In this document: in pieces, positions 54,090 to 63,986 of the stretch | How the letters are laid out: the number at the start of each line of letters is the position of its first letter | Numbering within the stretch: position 1 is the first letter of the stretch | NCBI GenBank assembly: GCA_963556145.1 | Contig: OY744466.1 | Location: forward strand, 2,294,001 to 2,358,000 | DNA: 64,000 bases | Source: Hygrocybe punicea | Lineage: Eukaryota; Basidiomycota; Agaricomycetes; Agaricales; Hygrophoraceae | Direction of reading: 5' to 3' | Translations under genes and position numbers: made by a program | Notes under the pieces: generated by a model | Told to the model about the DNA's origin: nothing | What the model saw: the letters and a program-made list of their open reading frames with translations, nothing else | The model's database searches: none

Positions 54090-55096
54090 ACGAGTTCTTT
54101 TAATTTATTAAAAGACTCGTTCTTTATCAAACCAGGACCAGTGAGGGTTCGTAATTAATTAATTAATTGATTAATTAATGTTCTATGATCGCCTATAGAG
54201 AAATTTTTTTTGGGCAAGAGATATCTACTTCTGATACTGGAAAATCAGATACAGTTGGGGCCATGTGTGGACAAGCTTACATAAGCATCCAAATACGGGT
54301 TGTTGCAACAAAGACAAATTACCTTCCAATTATATTCAAAATATTCATACTGGTCTCAATTCTTATCAGAATCAGCTGAAAATCGAACTGCTGACTAAGA
54401 TTATCATTTCGGGTCAGGTGTGACTGTGACATGTGACCAATCTAACCAAATAAGGTAATTTTTGATATTATATAGCAAATTTTTTGCTGATTGCAATGGT
54501 GACAGTCACATGTGACCAGTCTAACCATATAAGGCAATTTTATACTATATATGCTAAATTTTAAGCTGATCACAGGAGTTATAGTCACATGTGACCACTA
54601 CTACTATATATGGAAATATCAGCCATATAAGCAGAAATTAGTGTAACTCAGATGATATAATGATATTTTTACTTAAAACATATAATTCAATGTGATATCA
54701 CTATATATATTATATGCTAATTATATATTTGAAGTAAAATCACTTATTGATGTTCATAATAATCATACAAATAAAAATCCAATGACAGAAACAAGACTTT
54801 GTTCATGCCATATGCAACTTTAGCCCACTTAAGCACAGCTAGCTATCTTCATGTTATCATCGGTTGTGCAGCAAGGTTATGGAGAAGTAGGGTTGAGCAA
54901 ATGTAAGTCACTTGTTATCATACTATTTAAAGACAGTTGTATTTGACAGTTGACGTGTTGCTCTCTTTTTTGGCTGAGAATAGTAGATAATGATGAAGCA
55001 AATAACATGCTATGCAGTTTTATTTTTTGTACTTTTTATGTTGCTATGGTGAGTGGTTGCTATGATGAAAGTGAGGAGGGGAAAAAAAGAACTCGT
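54090..55096. mobile_element. AT-rich 1-kb insertion with 12-bp terminal inverted repeats
   Basis: The tnp2 reading is interrupted after PGPNPPKI. The insert begins ACGAGTTCTTTT (54090-54101) and ends AAAAGAACTCGT (55085-55096), an exact 12-bp inverted repeat. The interior is strongly A/T-rich, with (TTAA)n near 54148-54180, tandem repeats at 54418-54595 and no coding frame. No clear target duplication is visible. The transposase frame recovers only ~35 bp downstream, so the exact right border is uncertain. Confidence 0.6.
54418..54595 (+). repeat. about 2.3 tandem copies of a 77-80 bp unit
   Basis: Each unit carries GTCACATGTGACC followed by (a)gtctaaccatataaggcaattt and an A/T-rich tail. 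Starts are near 54418, 54498 and 54575, with the third copy truncated. CACATGTG is itself palindromic, so each unit offers a symmetric binding-site-like core. Confidence 0.7.
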
Positions 55097-56157
55097 TCAT
55101 GCCATGCGCAGCACTGGCCCACTAAACAAGTTTTGATTCATTCATTTACCCTAGTCTCAATCACATCTCTGTGCTACAGCATGAAGGCTTCTCCATTTGG
55201 GATGCAAACAATGGGATTGTTCATGAATCTTGCCCTTTCTTTGTCAATGGTGCCACAGATGGCCTGGGTGCTACCCATCTTCATGACATCACAGGCCATC
55301 AAGGTTACTACTCATGCCAATTGTATTGTCCCATCAAAGGATGCCAAGTTCCAGGTCACAACACTTATTATCTTGCTCATCTCAAGCCTGCTGATTATTT
55401 CCTTGAGGGTTGTGACCATGATGATTACCCCTTTCATCAAATGCCAATTTGCCCACCAGGTGAATATCTACAGAATCTCTGCCATCTCATCACATTGGAA
55501 AACAAAACACAATATGAACACTGATGCAAGGAAACTGGTATTGTCAAGCCCAGCATCTTAGCTGGCTTACATCCTGAATGTATGCTTCCTCTCACTGGAT
55601 GTTGTGGGGCCGATCTTATGCACCTTGTTGCATTCAACATCACGGATCTAAAGCTCTCACTCTGGCATGGGACAGCTGTTTGCAAACCAGGTGATGACAA
55701 GGCGACATGGGATTGGGCTGTGCTACAAGGTGACATTTGGCAGGAACATAGAGCTGCAGTTGCTGGGATGACACCCTACCTCCCCAGATCATTTGATGTA
55801 CCACTGAGAAATCCTGCTGAGAAATCTCTAGCAGATACAAGCCTGGGAGTATTTGACATATATGTCTTAGGTCCTGGCCTTCTTTATGGTGTCCTCTCAG
55901 TTCCTTATTTTCAAAACTATTGCAAACTCATCCTTGCTATTTGCATTCTGCACCAACACAGGATAACCAAAGAGGAACTCAAGCAAGCACACAATCTGTT
56001 AATCGAATATGTCAGGGAATTTGAGGAGATTTATTGTCAAAGGCAGACTAATCGCATCCATTTTTGTTTACCAGCATTGCATGGTGTCTTGCATCTTGCA
56101 CATGAAGTTGCTTGGCTTGGACCCCCATCCTATTACACTCAGTGGACAATGGAACGC

Positions 56158-56989
56158 TGATACGCAGCGCACATCCCTAAGCATGGAAACGTTCTATTGG
56201 ACCTATTCTAGCCTCGACATGCTGCAATTCACTGCAATTCACTGCGAAACATCCCGATTTATATGTATCTCCATTGCAATGTGACTGCGATATGTGTGCG
56301 ATACGGGCGATAATTTGACATTATGGCGATTTTCTTTGGAGCGCTTCGGCCCCCTTCGGAAACATATTTCGAGCCTCTCTGACATCACCTATGCTTATAC
56401 CGTTCACCCTATTCCATTCCGATTCCATTCCGGTTCCAGGGAAGTCTTTATGTGACATGTTTCACTTATTTCAAACATTATAGCTCCTATCCTCTAGATA
56501 TTTTGGAAATTGCTTCGCATGGTGCTATACCCTTTATTTCAGTTCCATTTCATCCCTATTGCACCATAGTTCCATTGCGCGCTGTCTATTTGTCTTGCCT
56601 TCTTCACCCTTTATTGTCCTAACAACCAACTTCGCATAAATACCCTCTATAGTTTACATACTAGAGAGACGTGTTGTATACCCCCGATTCCAGTCTATCA
56701 TATCACCTCTTTACTGTGCCATCCATGTGATAGCTCCGCTGTACTCTATTAAACTTTGCGTTCCTTCTATAAAGTGCTACATATACGCCAAAAACATCGC
56801 CGACTGTTTTGCACACGCCGCGCGCATCGCGCACATCGCGCACATCGGAAACATCATCACCACTATCCAGAGCACCTCTGAGTATTTTTACTAACCTTTT
56901 GGATTGAGATTGAACCCCTCAGAATTTGTACAGCACTGTGGTAGAGTTGGTATTTGATTCCGTTCACATTACCGCAGTGCACCCTTTCA
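56158..56989 (+). repeat. LTR copy A (inverted, complete, 832 bp)
   Basis: Begins TGATACGCAGCGCACATCCC, contains a promoter-like TATAAAG near 56779 and ends accctttca. It is nearly identical to the reverse complement of 60507-61339. Its orientation is opposite to the gag region and to LTRs B and C. Confidence 0.85.
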
Positions 56990-56994
56990 TTCGC

Positions 56995-57669
56995 GCACAT
57001 CGTGCGCGGCATGTGCAAAACAGTCAGCGATGTTTTTGGCGTATATGTAGCACTTTATAGAAGGAACACAAAGTTTAATAGAGTACAGCGGAGCTATCGC
57101 ATGGATGGCGCAGTAAAGAGGTGATATGATAGACTGGAATCGGGGGTATACAACACGTCTCTCTAGTATGTAAACTATAGAGGGTATTTATGCGAAGTTG
57201 GTTGTTAGGACAATAAAGGGTGAAGAAGGCAAGACAAATAGACAGCGCGCAATGGAACTATGGTGCAATAGGGATGAAATGGAACTGAAATAAAGGGTAT
57301 AGCACCATGCAAAGCAATTTCCAAAATATCTAGAGGATAGGAGCTATAATGTTTGAAATAAGTGAAACATGTCACATAAAGACTTCCCTGGAACCGGAAC
57401 GGAATCGGAGTGGAATAGGGTGAACGGTATAAGCATAGGTGATGTCGGAGAGGCTCGAAATATGTTTCCGAAGGGGGCCGAAGCGCTCCAAAGAAAATCA
57501 CCATAATGTCAAATTATCGCCCATATCGCACGCATATCGCAGTCACATTGCAATGGAGATACATATAAATCGGGATGTTTTGCAGTGAATCGCAGTGAAT
57601 CGCAGCATGTCAAGGCTAGAATAGGTCTAATAGAATGTTTCCGTGCTTAGGGATGTGCGCTGCGTATCA
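56995..57669 (-). repeat. LTR copy B (3' LTR, truncated)
   Basis: On the minus strand starts TGATACGCAGCGC at 57669 and matches LTR C through the TATAAAG and gccaaaaacatcg block, then breaks near 57000. It lacks the last ~155 bp and runs straight into LTR A tail to tail. Confidence 0.8.
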
Positions 57670-57681
57670 TCTTCTCTCCCA
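57670..57681 (-). other. polypurine tract of the retroelement
   Basis: On the minus strand ggGAGAAGA directly precedes the TGATAC of LTR B. A purine run at the internal edge of the 3' LTR is where plus-strand DNA synthesis starts, which identifies LTR B as the 3' LTR. Confidence 0.6.
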
Positions 57682-57959
57682 ACTGACATATTGACTGTCC
57701 TCAGTCAACAACGAGCGGAGAAGTGACCAGAATCAAAGCACAGCAGTAGCAATAGTGAGAAATGAAACTGATAACAGGAATAGCGGTGGCGGTTCGCCGA
57801 CTTGACATTTAGCCTTGATCTGTGGGGCGCAGCGTGGAACATGGGCAGGCGCAGAAGTGTACTGGAGCGAAATTAACAGCGGAGTCAAATACGAGCTATG
57901 CACAGCAATCAGGAGCCAAGATGGAGGCATTCCAGAGGTGACCGCAGTTGGATGCAAAA

Positions 57960-59677
57960 TCACAGGATGCAAGGACAAAACGCGGGGCATTGAAGAAGAC
58001 GCGGGTGCAGCAGATGGAACGCAGTGAGCAGAATGGAAGTCGCAGTAGCTGTGGTCAGAGTAAACGATGCAAAGGGTGCAGGAAGCATGGATATAGTGGC
58101 GGGAGGCCGCAAAGAAGACAATAACACAATTGACAAAATATGCGAAGGGGGAGACGCAGTTTCGGGGTTCGAGGTTGGGACAGGTGCAAGCGGAGACACT
58201 AGGGACTTGTGCGCTGTACAGGTGGGTAGAGGCAAAGCTAATACTGATGGCGAAACGGTGCGCAAAGGTACGAGGGCTTGAGACAAGGTCTGCGCAGCTG
58301 CGGACGCAATTTCAAGATCTGGGTGAGATGTGGTTAGGACACAAAGTGATAGCAAGGCAGGGGGCTGTGAGGTCGAAATCTTGACTACAGGAGATGCAAA
58401 CGAAGGGTCCGTGAGCTGAATGACAGCGGGGATAAGGTCAAAGTATTTGGCACAGATGACGAAGCCGAAGTCAGCGGTGTAGCGCACGAAGTCGAAGTCA
58501 AGGGTACCGCAGGCAAGAATGTGTGTGAAATTGAGTGCACAGGTAAGGAGGCTGTAGGCAAGGGTGGAGCAGTGATATGCGACGTCAAAGTGGGGGCGAT
58601 TTGGGTAGAGGGTTGCACACTATTCGCATAGTATACCACAGTTGGACTGCTAGATGAGACAAAATGATCTACAGGTTTTTTCTGAACAGCGCAAGGTTTG
58701 CGATGATTGAAGAGGCCTTCCTGGTGGTGAACATAATGCTCTCGCAGCGTAGCTGGTTCGCGGCACTTTCGCAGAATGGCTAATTCACTTTCTATCTCCA
58801 CAATGCGCTGCGTGGACGTATGTGTCACAGGTGGAGTATAGGAATCAATGTGAGGCGACAGCGAGAGCAGTTGTTGCAAAGCGAGTGCATCTGGGTACTG
58901 TAGTCGGCTAGCAATCGCGCGCGAAGCATCCTCTAGCCAGGACGAAGGCGAGCGCAGGCGCGAAAGCAGTACCGAGGGCGAGGATGTGGACAAAGGTGCA
59001 GATGACGACAAGGACTGATGTGATGATGGTAGACCAAGCTCAGGGTGCGAAGGTCGAGTGCATGGTGTCGCTGTGAACGTCGTGGGTGCGCAGGTACCAG
59101 CACTTCGAAGTACAAAAAGTGCAGCATCATAAATGTCACTGAGGACATAGGGGTCATCTGGGAAGTGGTCCAGTAGCTTTATCTCTAAACGTGAAATGAT
59201 AGCGGAGCGAATTGGGGCCTGGAACCCTTGAAGAAATGCTCTCGACTGTTCGCCAGAGGAGATGCGATTCCCCTTTCAAAGGGACGAAGAGACCTGGAAG
59301 AATGAGCGATAATACGAACCAAGAGCAGAAATATCGGAGATGACTCGGAGACGTTGCTGAGTGACTAGATCTTCCATATCGGCAATGGACCATCTGTGGG
59401 GACCCTCTGAACCCGGATAGAGCACATAGACAGCGGCGATGAAGTCCTGGTAGCTAGATGTAGGAGCGAACTCTGGGAGCATTGTCCAAAGGTCAGCAGA
59501 GTCGATATCAAGATATTTAGTGACATAGTACTTCTGCTCTGAAGCGGCGGTGATGCTATGGGCTCAAAATAGGTCGGAGAGTTCGCTGAAATAGCGCCGA
59601 AGTTCGCGGGGCTGATCTGGTGAAAATCTAGGTGCGAAATCTTCGCTGCGGGCAGGCATCTGTGGTCGCGTAGTCAT
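57960..59677 (-). pseudogene. Ty3/Gypsy-type gag, decayed
   Basis: From the ATG at 59677 the frame reads RPQMPARSEDFAPRFSPDQP, RELRRYFSELSDLF, a stop (59564-59566), then KYYVTKYLDIDSADLWTMLP, EF, SSYQDFIAAVYVLYPGSEG, WSIADMEDLVTQQRLR and SALGSYYRSFFQ. In shifted frames come RAFLQGFQAPIRSAIISRLE and LLDHFPDDPYVLSDIYDAA. These are the capsid-like motifs of agaric Gypsy gags. Downstream the frames are Pro/Ser/Thr-rich (59011-57960) with no zinc knuckle. Stops and frameshifts make it inactive. Confidence 0.75.
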
Positions 59678-59693
59678 AGTGTGAAGCGGAGAC

Positions 59694-60249
59694 TGTCATA
59701 TCCCATGCAGCTCCGCCGGATTCCGACGAACTCCACTCCGGACTTTTCCGCCGACTTATCTTATCTTATCTTATCTTATCTTCTCGCGTACGTTATTGTT
59801 CTTCTCTTGTTAATTACTATTCTTCCCCATCTCCGTTTACTCCGACCTCCTTTTCTCTTCCTCCCCTTTGTTTACTTGTCACCGTACATAGCAACCTTTT
59901 ATCCCTTTTATTTTCTTCCGAACTCCGGTCCTCTTTCCGGAGTTCATATTGTCTTCACGTCTCCAAGGACATGACAATTAGTCTACCAAGTATATAAACT
60001 AGAACTACAATGTCCTGTAACTCCGTTCAGAAAATCAACTTGAGTTCCTTATTTCTTACCCACTCTCAAACTTAAGGCTTTCCCTTAAGCTCATTAGTTA
60101 TCTTAGTACTTAGTCCGGAACTCCGGACTAACTCCGCTCCGTCCACGTCTTCTCAATACGACTTAAGGAAGTAGTGAACCTACTTCAAGAGTTGACGTCT
60201 CCGCTCCTCTGAAGAACTCCGATCCTTCCGGAGTTGCACGCCTCTAACA
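59694..60249. mobile_element. 556-bp solo LTR nested in the gag leader, 5-bp duplication GAGAC
   Basis: Begins TGTCATATCC and ends CTCTAACA (TGT/ACA ends), flanked by GAGAC at 59689-59693 and 60250-60254. Its sequence is unrelated to the 832-bp LTRs around it. It is rich in gaactccgga words and contains a TTATC pentamer run. It is the third nesting level in this region: tnp2, then the gag element, then this LTR. Confidence 0.88.
59757..59782 (+). repeat. (TTATC)n microsatellite
   Basis: Five consecutive copies of the pentamer ttatc inside the 556-bp solo LTR. Confidence 0.85.
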
Positions 60250-60483
60250 GAGACTAGAGCTGCGGGAGCGAAGTGGTACTGGCACAGAGTGGATGAATAA
60301 ATGAAGGTGATGGTGGCGCTGAGATGACCGGTGCAGAATTGGCGAAGTAGATGAGGTCGCAGGTGTTAATGAGGTCACAGGGGTCTGAAAGCAAAGGTGC
60401 AAAGGTGCAAAGCAAAAATCAAAAGAAAAATTGCAGCAGATAAAGGGTGTCACTGGTGAAAGAACCAAGAGGATATTCAGAAG

Positions 60484-60503
60484 AACCCCTCACGGTGGGC
60501 TCC
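60484..60503 (-). other. candidate primer-binding site
   Basis: On the minus strand TGGAGCCCACCGTGAGGGGT begins three bases after the end of LTR C. TGG at the start matches the CCA end of a tRNA, as expected for a minus-strand primer site. The tRNA identity was not determined. Confidence 0.5.
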
Positions 60504-60506
60504 AAA

Positions 60507-61339
60507 ATGAAAGGGTGCACTGTGGTAATGTGAACGGAATCAAATACCAACTCTACCACAGTGCTGTACAAATTCTGAGGGGTTCAATCTCAATCCAAAA
60601 GGTTAGTAAAAATACTCAGAGGTGCTCTGGATAGTGGCGATGATGTTTCCGATGTGTGCGATGTGCGCGATGCGCGCGGCGTGTGCAAAACAGTCGGCGA
60701 TGTTTTTGGCGTATATGTAGCACTTTATAGAAGGAACGCAAATTTTAATAGAGTACAGTGGAGCTATCACATGGACGGCGCAGTAAAGAGGTGATATGAT
60801 AGACTGGAATCGGGGGTATACAACATGTCTCTCTAGTATGTAAACTATAGAGGGTATTTATGCGAAGTTGGTTGTTAGGACAATAAAGGGTGAAGAAGGC
60901 AAGACAAATAGACGGCGCGCAACGGAACTATGGTGCAATAGGGATGAAATGGAACTGAAACAAAGGGTATAGCACCATGCAAAGCAATTTCCAAAATATC
61001 TAGAGGATAGGAGCTATAATGTTTGAAATAAGTGAAACATGTCACATAAAGACTTCCCTGGAACCGGAACAGAATCGGAATGGAATAGGGTGAACGGTAT
61101 AAGTGTAGGTGATGTTGGAGAGGCTCGAAATATGTTTCCGAAGGGGGCCGAAGCGCTCCGAAGAAAATCGCCGTAATGTCAAATTATCGCCCGTATCACG
61201 TGCATATCGCAGTCGCATCGCAATGGAGATACATATAAATCGGGATGTTTTGCAGTGAATCGCAGTGAATCGCAGCATGTCGAGGCTAGAATAGGTCCAA
61301 TAGAACATTTCCATGCTTAGGGACGTGCGCTGTGTATCA
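60507..61339 (-). repeat. LTR copy C (5' LTR, complete, 833 bp)
   Basis: On the minus strand starts TGATACACAGCGCACG at 61339 and ends accctttca at 60507. A TATAAAG near 60727-60721 points toward gag. It differs from LTR A by scattered substitutions only. Confidence 0.85.
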
Positions 61340-62037
61340 ACGCACTATTGGCAACCTGACAGAAGAAATGAAGCAACCATCGAAACTCTACACTAACTTG
61401 GCCCAATGAAGTATTCATTGTGCACAAGTAAATGCACTGAAATCTATGATACCTGGACTTGAAAGAACACAAGGGACTGCTTGTGGTTTACAAGATGTTG
61501 GAAATGGTTACATCCTTTTTTGTGCAAAGGATGAGACCATGCAAACCCTGCATGGAGCTGCTGGAGCTACAATCCATGCATATATGGAAGAGGCTACCAG
61601 TGAGGATTTGGCTGAATGGAATCCAAGGGTATTTTGATGAGCATGACTTCACCTCCCTACAGGACAGATTGCATGATTGGCTTGGAAGGAAAATTTGGGC
61701 ATGTACACTGTGGTGAACATGGCCTGGGTAGGCACGGATTCGTTGTGCGAGTTCGTTGTCAGTTGGGGTGAAAACCCAAAACTCTTCTTGTTTGTGACTA
61801 TTTACAACAGCCACTACATACAAATGATAGAACAAATAGGAAATATGGTAAAATGAGTGAATACATACACAGAGATATATAAGTCTCTACATCCAGTAGG
61901 GATACAAATAGAGACTGTCCCCAGTCTCACACAAGGCAAGGGAGAAAGAAATAGGAAAAAGAAAAAGGGAGGGAGGGAAGGGACAATACTGAAAACAAAA
62001 CAAACAAAACAAAAACAAAAACAAAAATCCAATCAAC

Positions 62038-63330
62038 TCAACATGAATATTCCAACACAAAGTCTTCCAACTTCTCCAACTGATCCACCAACTTTACCAA
62101 CTTTTGCTCCAGAACCTTGAGGGCCTTGAGGGATAACAATGCTGACTCGAGCGCAAGCAAAGTCGAAGCGGGTATGTCATCAGTGGTGAATGTGGATGTT
62201 GGCAGCATGCCCTGGCCTGCTTCTGGGGATGACAACAAGGGTGTAGTGGGTACAAAGTCATGGAGCGGCAGTGCATGGGCATAGCAGGATGGGGTCGAGC
62301 GCGGGGTTGTGGTATGGGCTACTGAATGGGCCTGTGAGGCTCCGTGGGGTGGATCATGGGCATGCGGGGTTGACTGGGGTAGCGGGTGACATGGTGTGTT
62401 GGGGGCATCGAAGAAGGAGGGGGGTGGACTCGTTTGGGATGGGAGGGGGCTGTACAGAGGCACAGGGGCGTGAATGTGGGCATAGGGGCTGGTCTGTGGG
62501 TCTGTTGGGGGCTCAAACGCGGCAGGGGCAGCTTGTACAGCGTCACAGAGGGCAATATGGGGGTCCTGGCAGTGGTACACAGCTGCCGGGGGTCGAAACG
62601 AGAGCGGAATGGGGGTGGAAATGGTGGAATACATCGAAAACAGCATCTGTTGGGCACTGGCACAGTCTCCAGATGACAGCGTGGGCTCAGATGGTGGGGG
62701 CATGTCACGGATCGCTTCTGGGGACAACATTGAGGCCGTAGACATGAACGCAGGGCAAAACGGGGGTGAAACAGAGGCAGACGCGCCGGGACGTGTGGAA
62801 AACGGCCTTGGGCGCACACGGACGCATTTTTCCGGGGACGGTGCAGGTGCGGATGACAGCAGCATGGCGTGGCTTGTTGCTAGAGATAAGGGAGAGGGCG
62901 TGGATGATGAGGGGGACCGAAAGGAGAGCGGAATGGGGGTGGGGTCGTCAAAATGCACATGCATGCATTTTCCTGGGGCTGGCATGGGCACAGACGGCGA
63001 TGGTGTCTCACGGTTGGCCTCTGGGGACGACGGCGGGTACGTAGGCGCAAACGGCGGGTGAAACGAGAGTGGAATGGGGGCAGAAACAGGGGCTGATGTT
63101 GAAAACGGCGTCTGCAGGGTGCTAGCGCGGATTCCTGGGGACGACGTGGGCTCAAGCGGTGGGGGTGTGTCACTGTTCATGCGTGTGGTCGACGGCGTGG
63201 GCGTACTCGCAAACGGGGGGCAATTTGAGCCAGAAATGAGGGGGGACGTGTCAATATGCGCATTATCGTTGCGTTGGCGTGGGCAGACACATTTTTCCGG
63301 GGACGGCGTGGGCGCAGATGATGGCGGCAT
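62038..63330 (-). CDS. Pro/Ser/Thr-rich tandem-repeat protein with C-terminal coiled coil
   Basis: An uninterrupted frame of 430 residues from the ATG at 63330. About five degenerate units of 46-57 residues follow one another. Each opens with an SxPxPSPEKC-like block (SAPTPSPEKCVCPR, VPMPAPGKCMHVH, APAPSPEKCVRVR, EPTLSSGDCASA) and many contain PIPLSFRPP and SPEAxR. A Pro/His-rich stretch comes next. The last 45 residues are an amphipathic leucine-heptad helix (LLALESALLSLKALKVLEQK then LVKLVDQLEKLEDFVLEY), a likely oligomerisation coil. No membrane segment or signal peptide. No family recognised. It lies on the strand opposite tnp2, downstream of it, so it could be an accessory gene of that transposon or a free-standing repeat protein. 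No introns are needed. Confidence 0.5.
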   Translation of the reverse strand: MPPSSAPTPSPEKCVCPRQRNDNAHIDTSPLISGSNCPPFASTPTPSTTRMNSDTPPPLEPTSSPGIRASTLQTPFSTSAPVSAPIPLSFHPPFAPTYPPSSPEANRETPSPSVPMPAPGKCMHVHFDDPTPIPLSFRSPSSSTPSPLSLATSHAMLLSSAPAPSPEKCVRVRPRPFSTRPGASASVSPPFCPAFMSTASMLSPEAIRDMPPPSEPTLSSGDCASAQQMLFSMYSTISTPIPLSFRPPAAVYHCQDPHIALCDAVQAAPAAFEPPTDPQTSPYAHIHAPVPLYSPLPSQTSPPPSFFDAPNTPCHPLPQSTPHAHDPPHGASQAHSVAHTTTPRSTPSCYAHALPLHDFVPTTPLLSSPEAGQGMLPTSTFTTDDIPASTLLALESALLSLKALKVLEQKLVKLVDQLEKLEDFVLEYSC

Positions 63331-63333
63331 GTG

Positions 63334-63528
63334 TTAGAACACCCCTGGGGATGATCGCGAGGGTGTACATGAAGACGGGGGCTGAAACGAGGCAGAAACA
63401 AGTGAGGACGCGTCAATACACGTATTCACGTTGGACTTGTGTGCGCGGACACGTTTACCTGTGCGGCAACCACGGGAACGATGGGGGGCATACCTATAAC
63501 CGTACATGCAACAGCCGTTGCAATGCAC
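63334..63528 (-). pseudogene. upstream extension of the repeat ORF, cut by an in-frame stop
   Basis: In the same frame as the 430-residue ORF, and separated from it only by a TAA (63334-63336), lies another repeat unit (CIDASSLVSASFQPPSSCTP, SRSSPGVF). The repeat array was therefore once longer at its N-terminus, or this unit is a 5' exon remnant. Confidence 0.4.
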
Positions 63529-63563
63529 TCACGCTCCATCATCTACAAATGGCCCATTACGCG

Positions 63564-63986
63564 TCAGACGCGCATGAGGTGCTCCCTGTTGGAGGGGCTC
63601 GTTGCAGCTGTTTTGGGGCTTGCCGGGTGCGGTTTTTCGAGCAGAATCGGTGGGGCGTCGACTTCCTGGTCTGTTGGATACGTTAGAGCAAGTGTGGGTG
63701 GGGGAACCAGAGAAATATAACGGAAAAGCCAAAGGGGGGGGGTATTGAACAGCATGTGATGTGGCTGTGACTGCATGACAAAAAAGGCCAAAAGGCCGAG
63801 TTCTGCAGCCCAGGAGGCGCAACGGGTATGAAATAACCATACGGAGGCGTCGAAAACATCGGAAATGGTACTAATAGCTGATGGAGGACTAGGGGTGCTT
63901 GAGATGCTGGCGGATATGGTGCATTGTTGAATATGGCACACTGTTGCTGCCAAAAGGATGGAGAGGTGCCAAAATGGCACAGTCAA
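63564..63986 (-). CDS. open frame at window edge, unknown
   Basis: A 140-codon frame with a hydrophobic start (FWHLSILLAATVCHIQ), Ser/Pro-rich middle and a Pro-rich end (ALTYPTDQEVDAPPILLEK). It ends shortly upstream of the repeat-protein region and may be an exon of the same transcription unit. No homology recognised; possibly a chance frame. Confidence 0.2.
   Translation of the reverse strand: MTVPFWHLSILLAATVCHIQQCTISASISSTPSPPSAISTISDVFDASVWLFHTRCASWAAELGLLAFFVMQSQPHHMLFNTPPLWLFRYISLVPPPTLALTYPTDQEVDAPPILLEKPHPASPKTAATSPSNREHLMRV

Larger units (their letters stand above)
56158..61339 (-). mobile_element. gag-only Ty3-like retroelement with a third, inverted LTR
   Basis: A 5.18-kb insertion that splits the tnp2 gene exactly between TMER and TIGN. 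The flanks duplicate AACGC (56153-56157 and 61339-61343, one base shared with the terminus). Order from high to low coordinate: 5' LTR (61339-60507, minus), primer-site-like segment, leader with a nested solo LTR, decayed gag, purine tract, 3' LTR (57669 to about 56995, minus, truncated) and a third LTR in opposite orientation (56158-56989, plus). There is no protease, reverse transcriptase or integrase, so it is non-autonomous. The outer ends are both LTR starts (TGATAC / GTATCA), which a normal insertion cannot give. Confidence 0.8.
52706..61720 (+). pseudogene. tnp2/Plavaka-type (CACTA-related) transposase, broken by two insertions
   Basis: The reading starts at the ATG at 52706 (STQRNYHCNC.RYCRRCPGG) and continues through an acidic linker. 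Next comes the tnp2 domain: SEYFKDCDFLSMHHLKCKI, YTGPFSKLTHCPACG, IPLGPQIQVLWQSKESA, then LLFSVNGAKLFESKGSTCWV and PGPNPPK up to about 54090. It resumes at SFIYPSLNHISVLQHEGFSI (about 55135) with GYYSCQLYCPIKG, PLTGCCGADLMHLVAFNITD, AVLQGDIWQEHRAAVAGM and LPALHGVLHLAHEVAWLGPP, up to TQWTMER at 56157. After the 5.2-kb insertion it continues TIGNLTEEMKQPSKLYTNLA and DVGNGYILFCAKDE to about 61720. Stops (for example after DLDPNTIH and NLAQ) and the insertions make it non-functional. Intact relatives mobilise CACTA-type elements. Confidence 0.85.

Noticed and set aside
57733..58384. Plus-strand Gly/Ala-rich frames as genes
   Set aside because: They are antisense shadows of the Pro/Ser-rich gag region.
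56158..61339. Reading the 832-bp ends simply as terminal inverted repeats of a DNA transposon
   Set aside because: The repeats contain promoter-like TATA sites, one adjoins a purine tract and another a primer-site-like TGG, and gag lies between. LTR identity is better supported, although mobility as a unit stays open.
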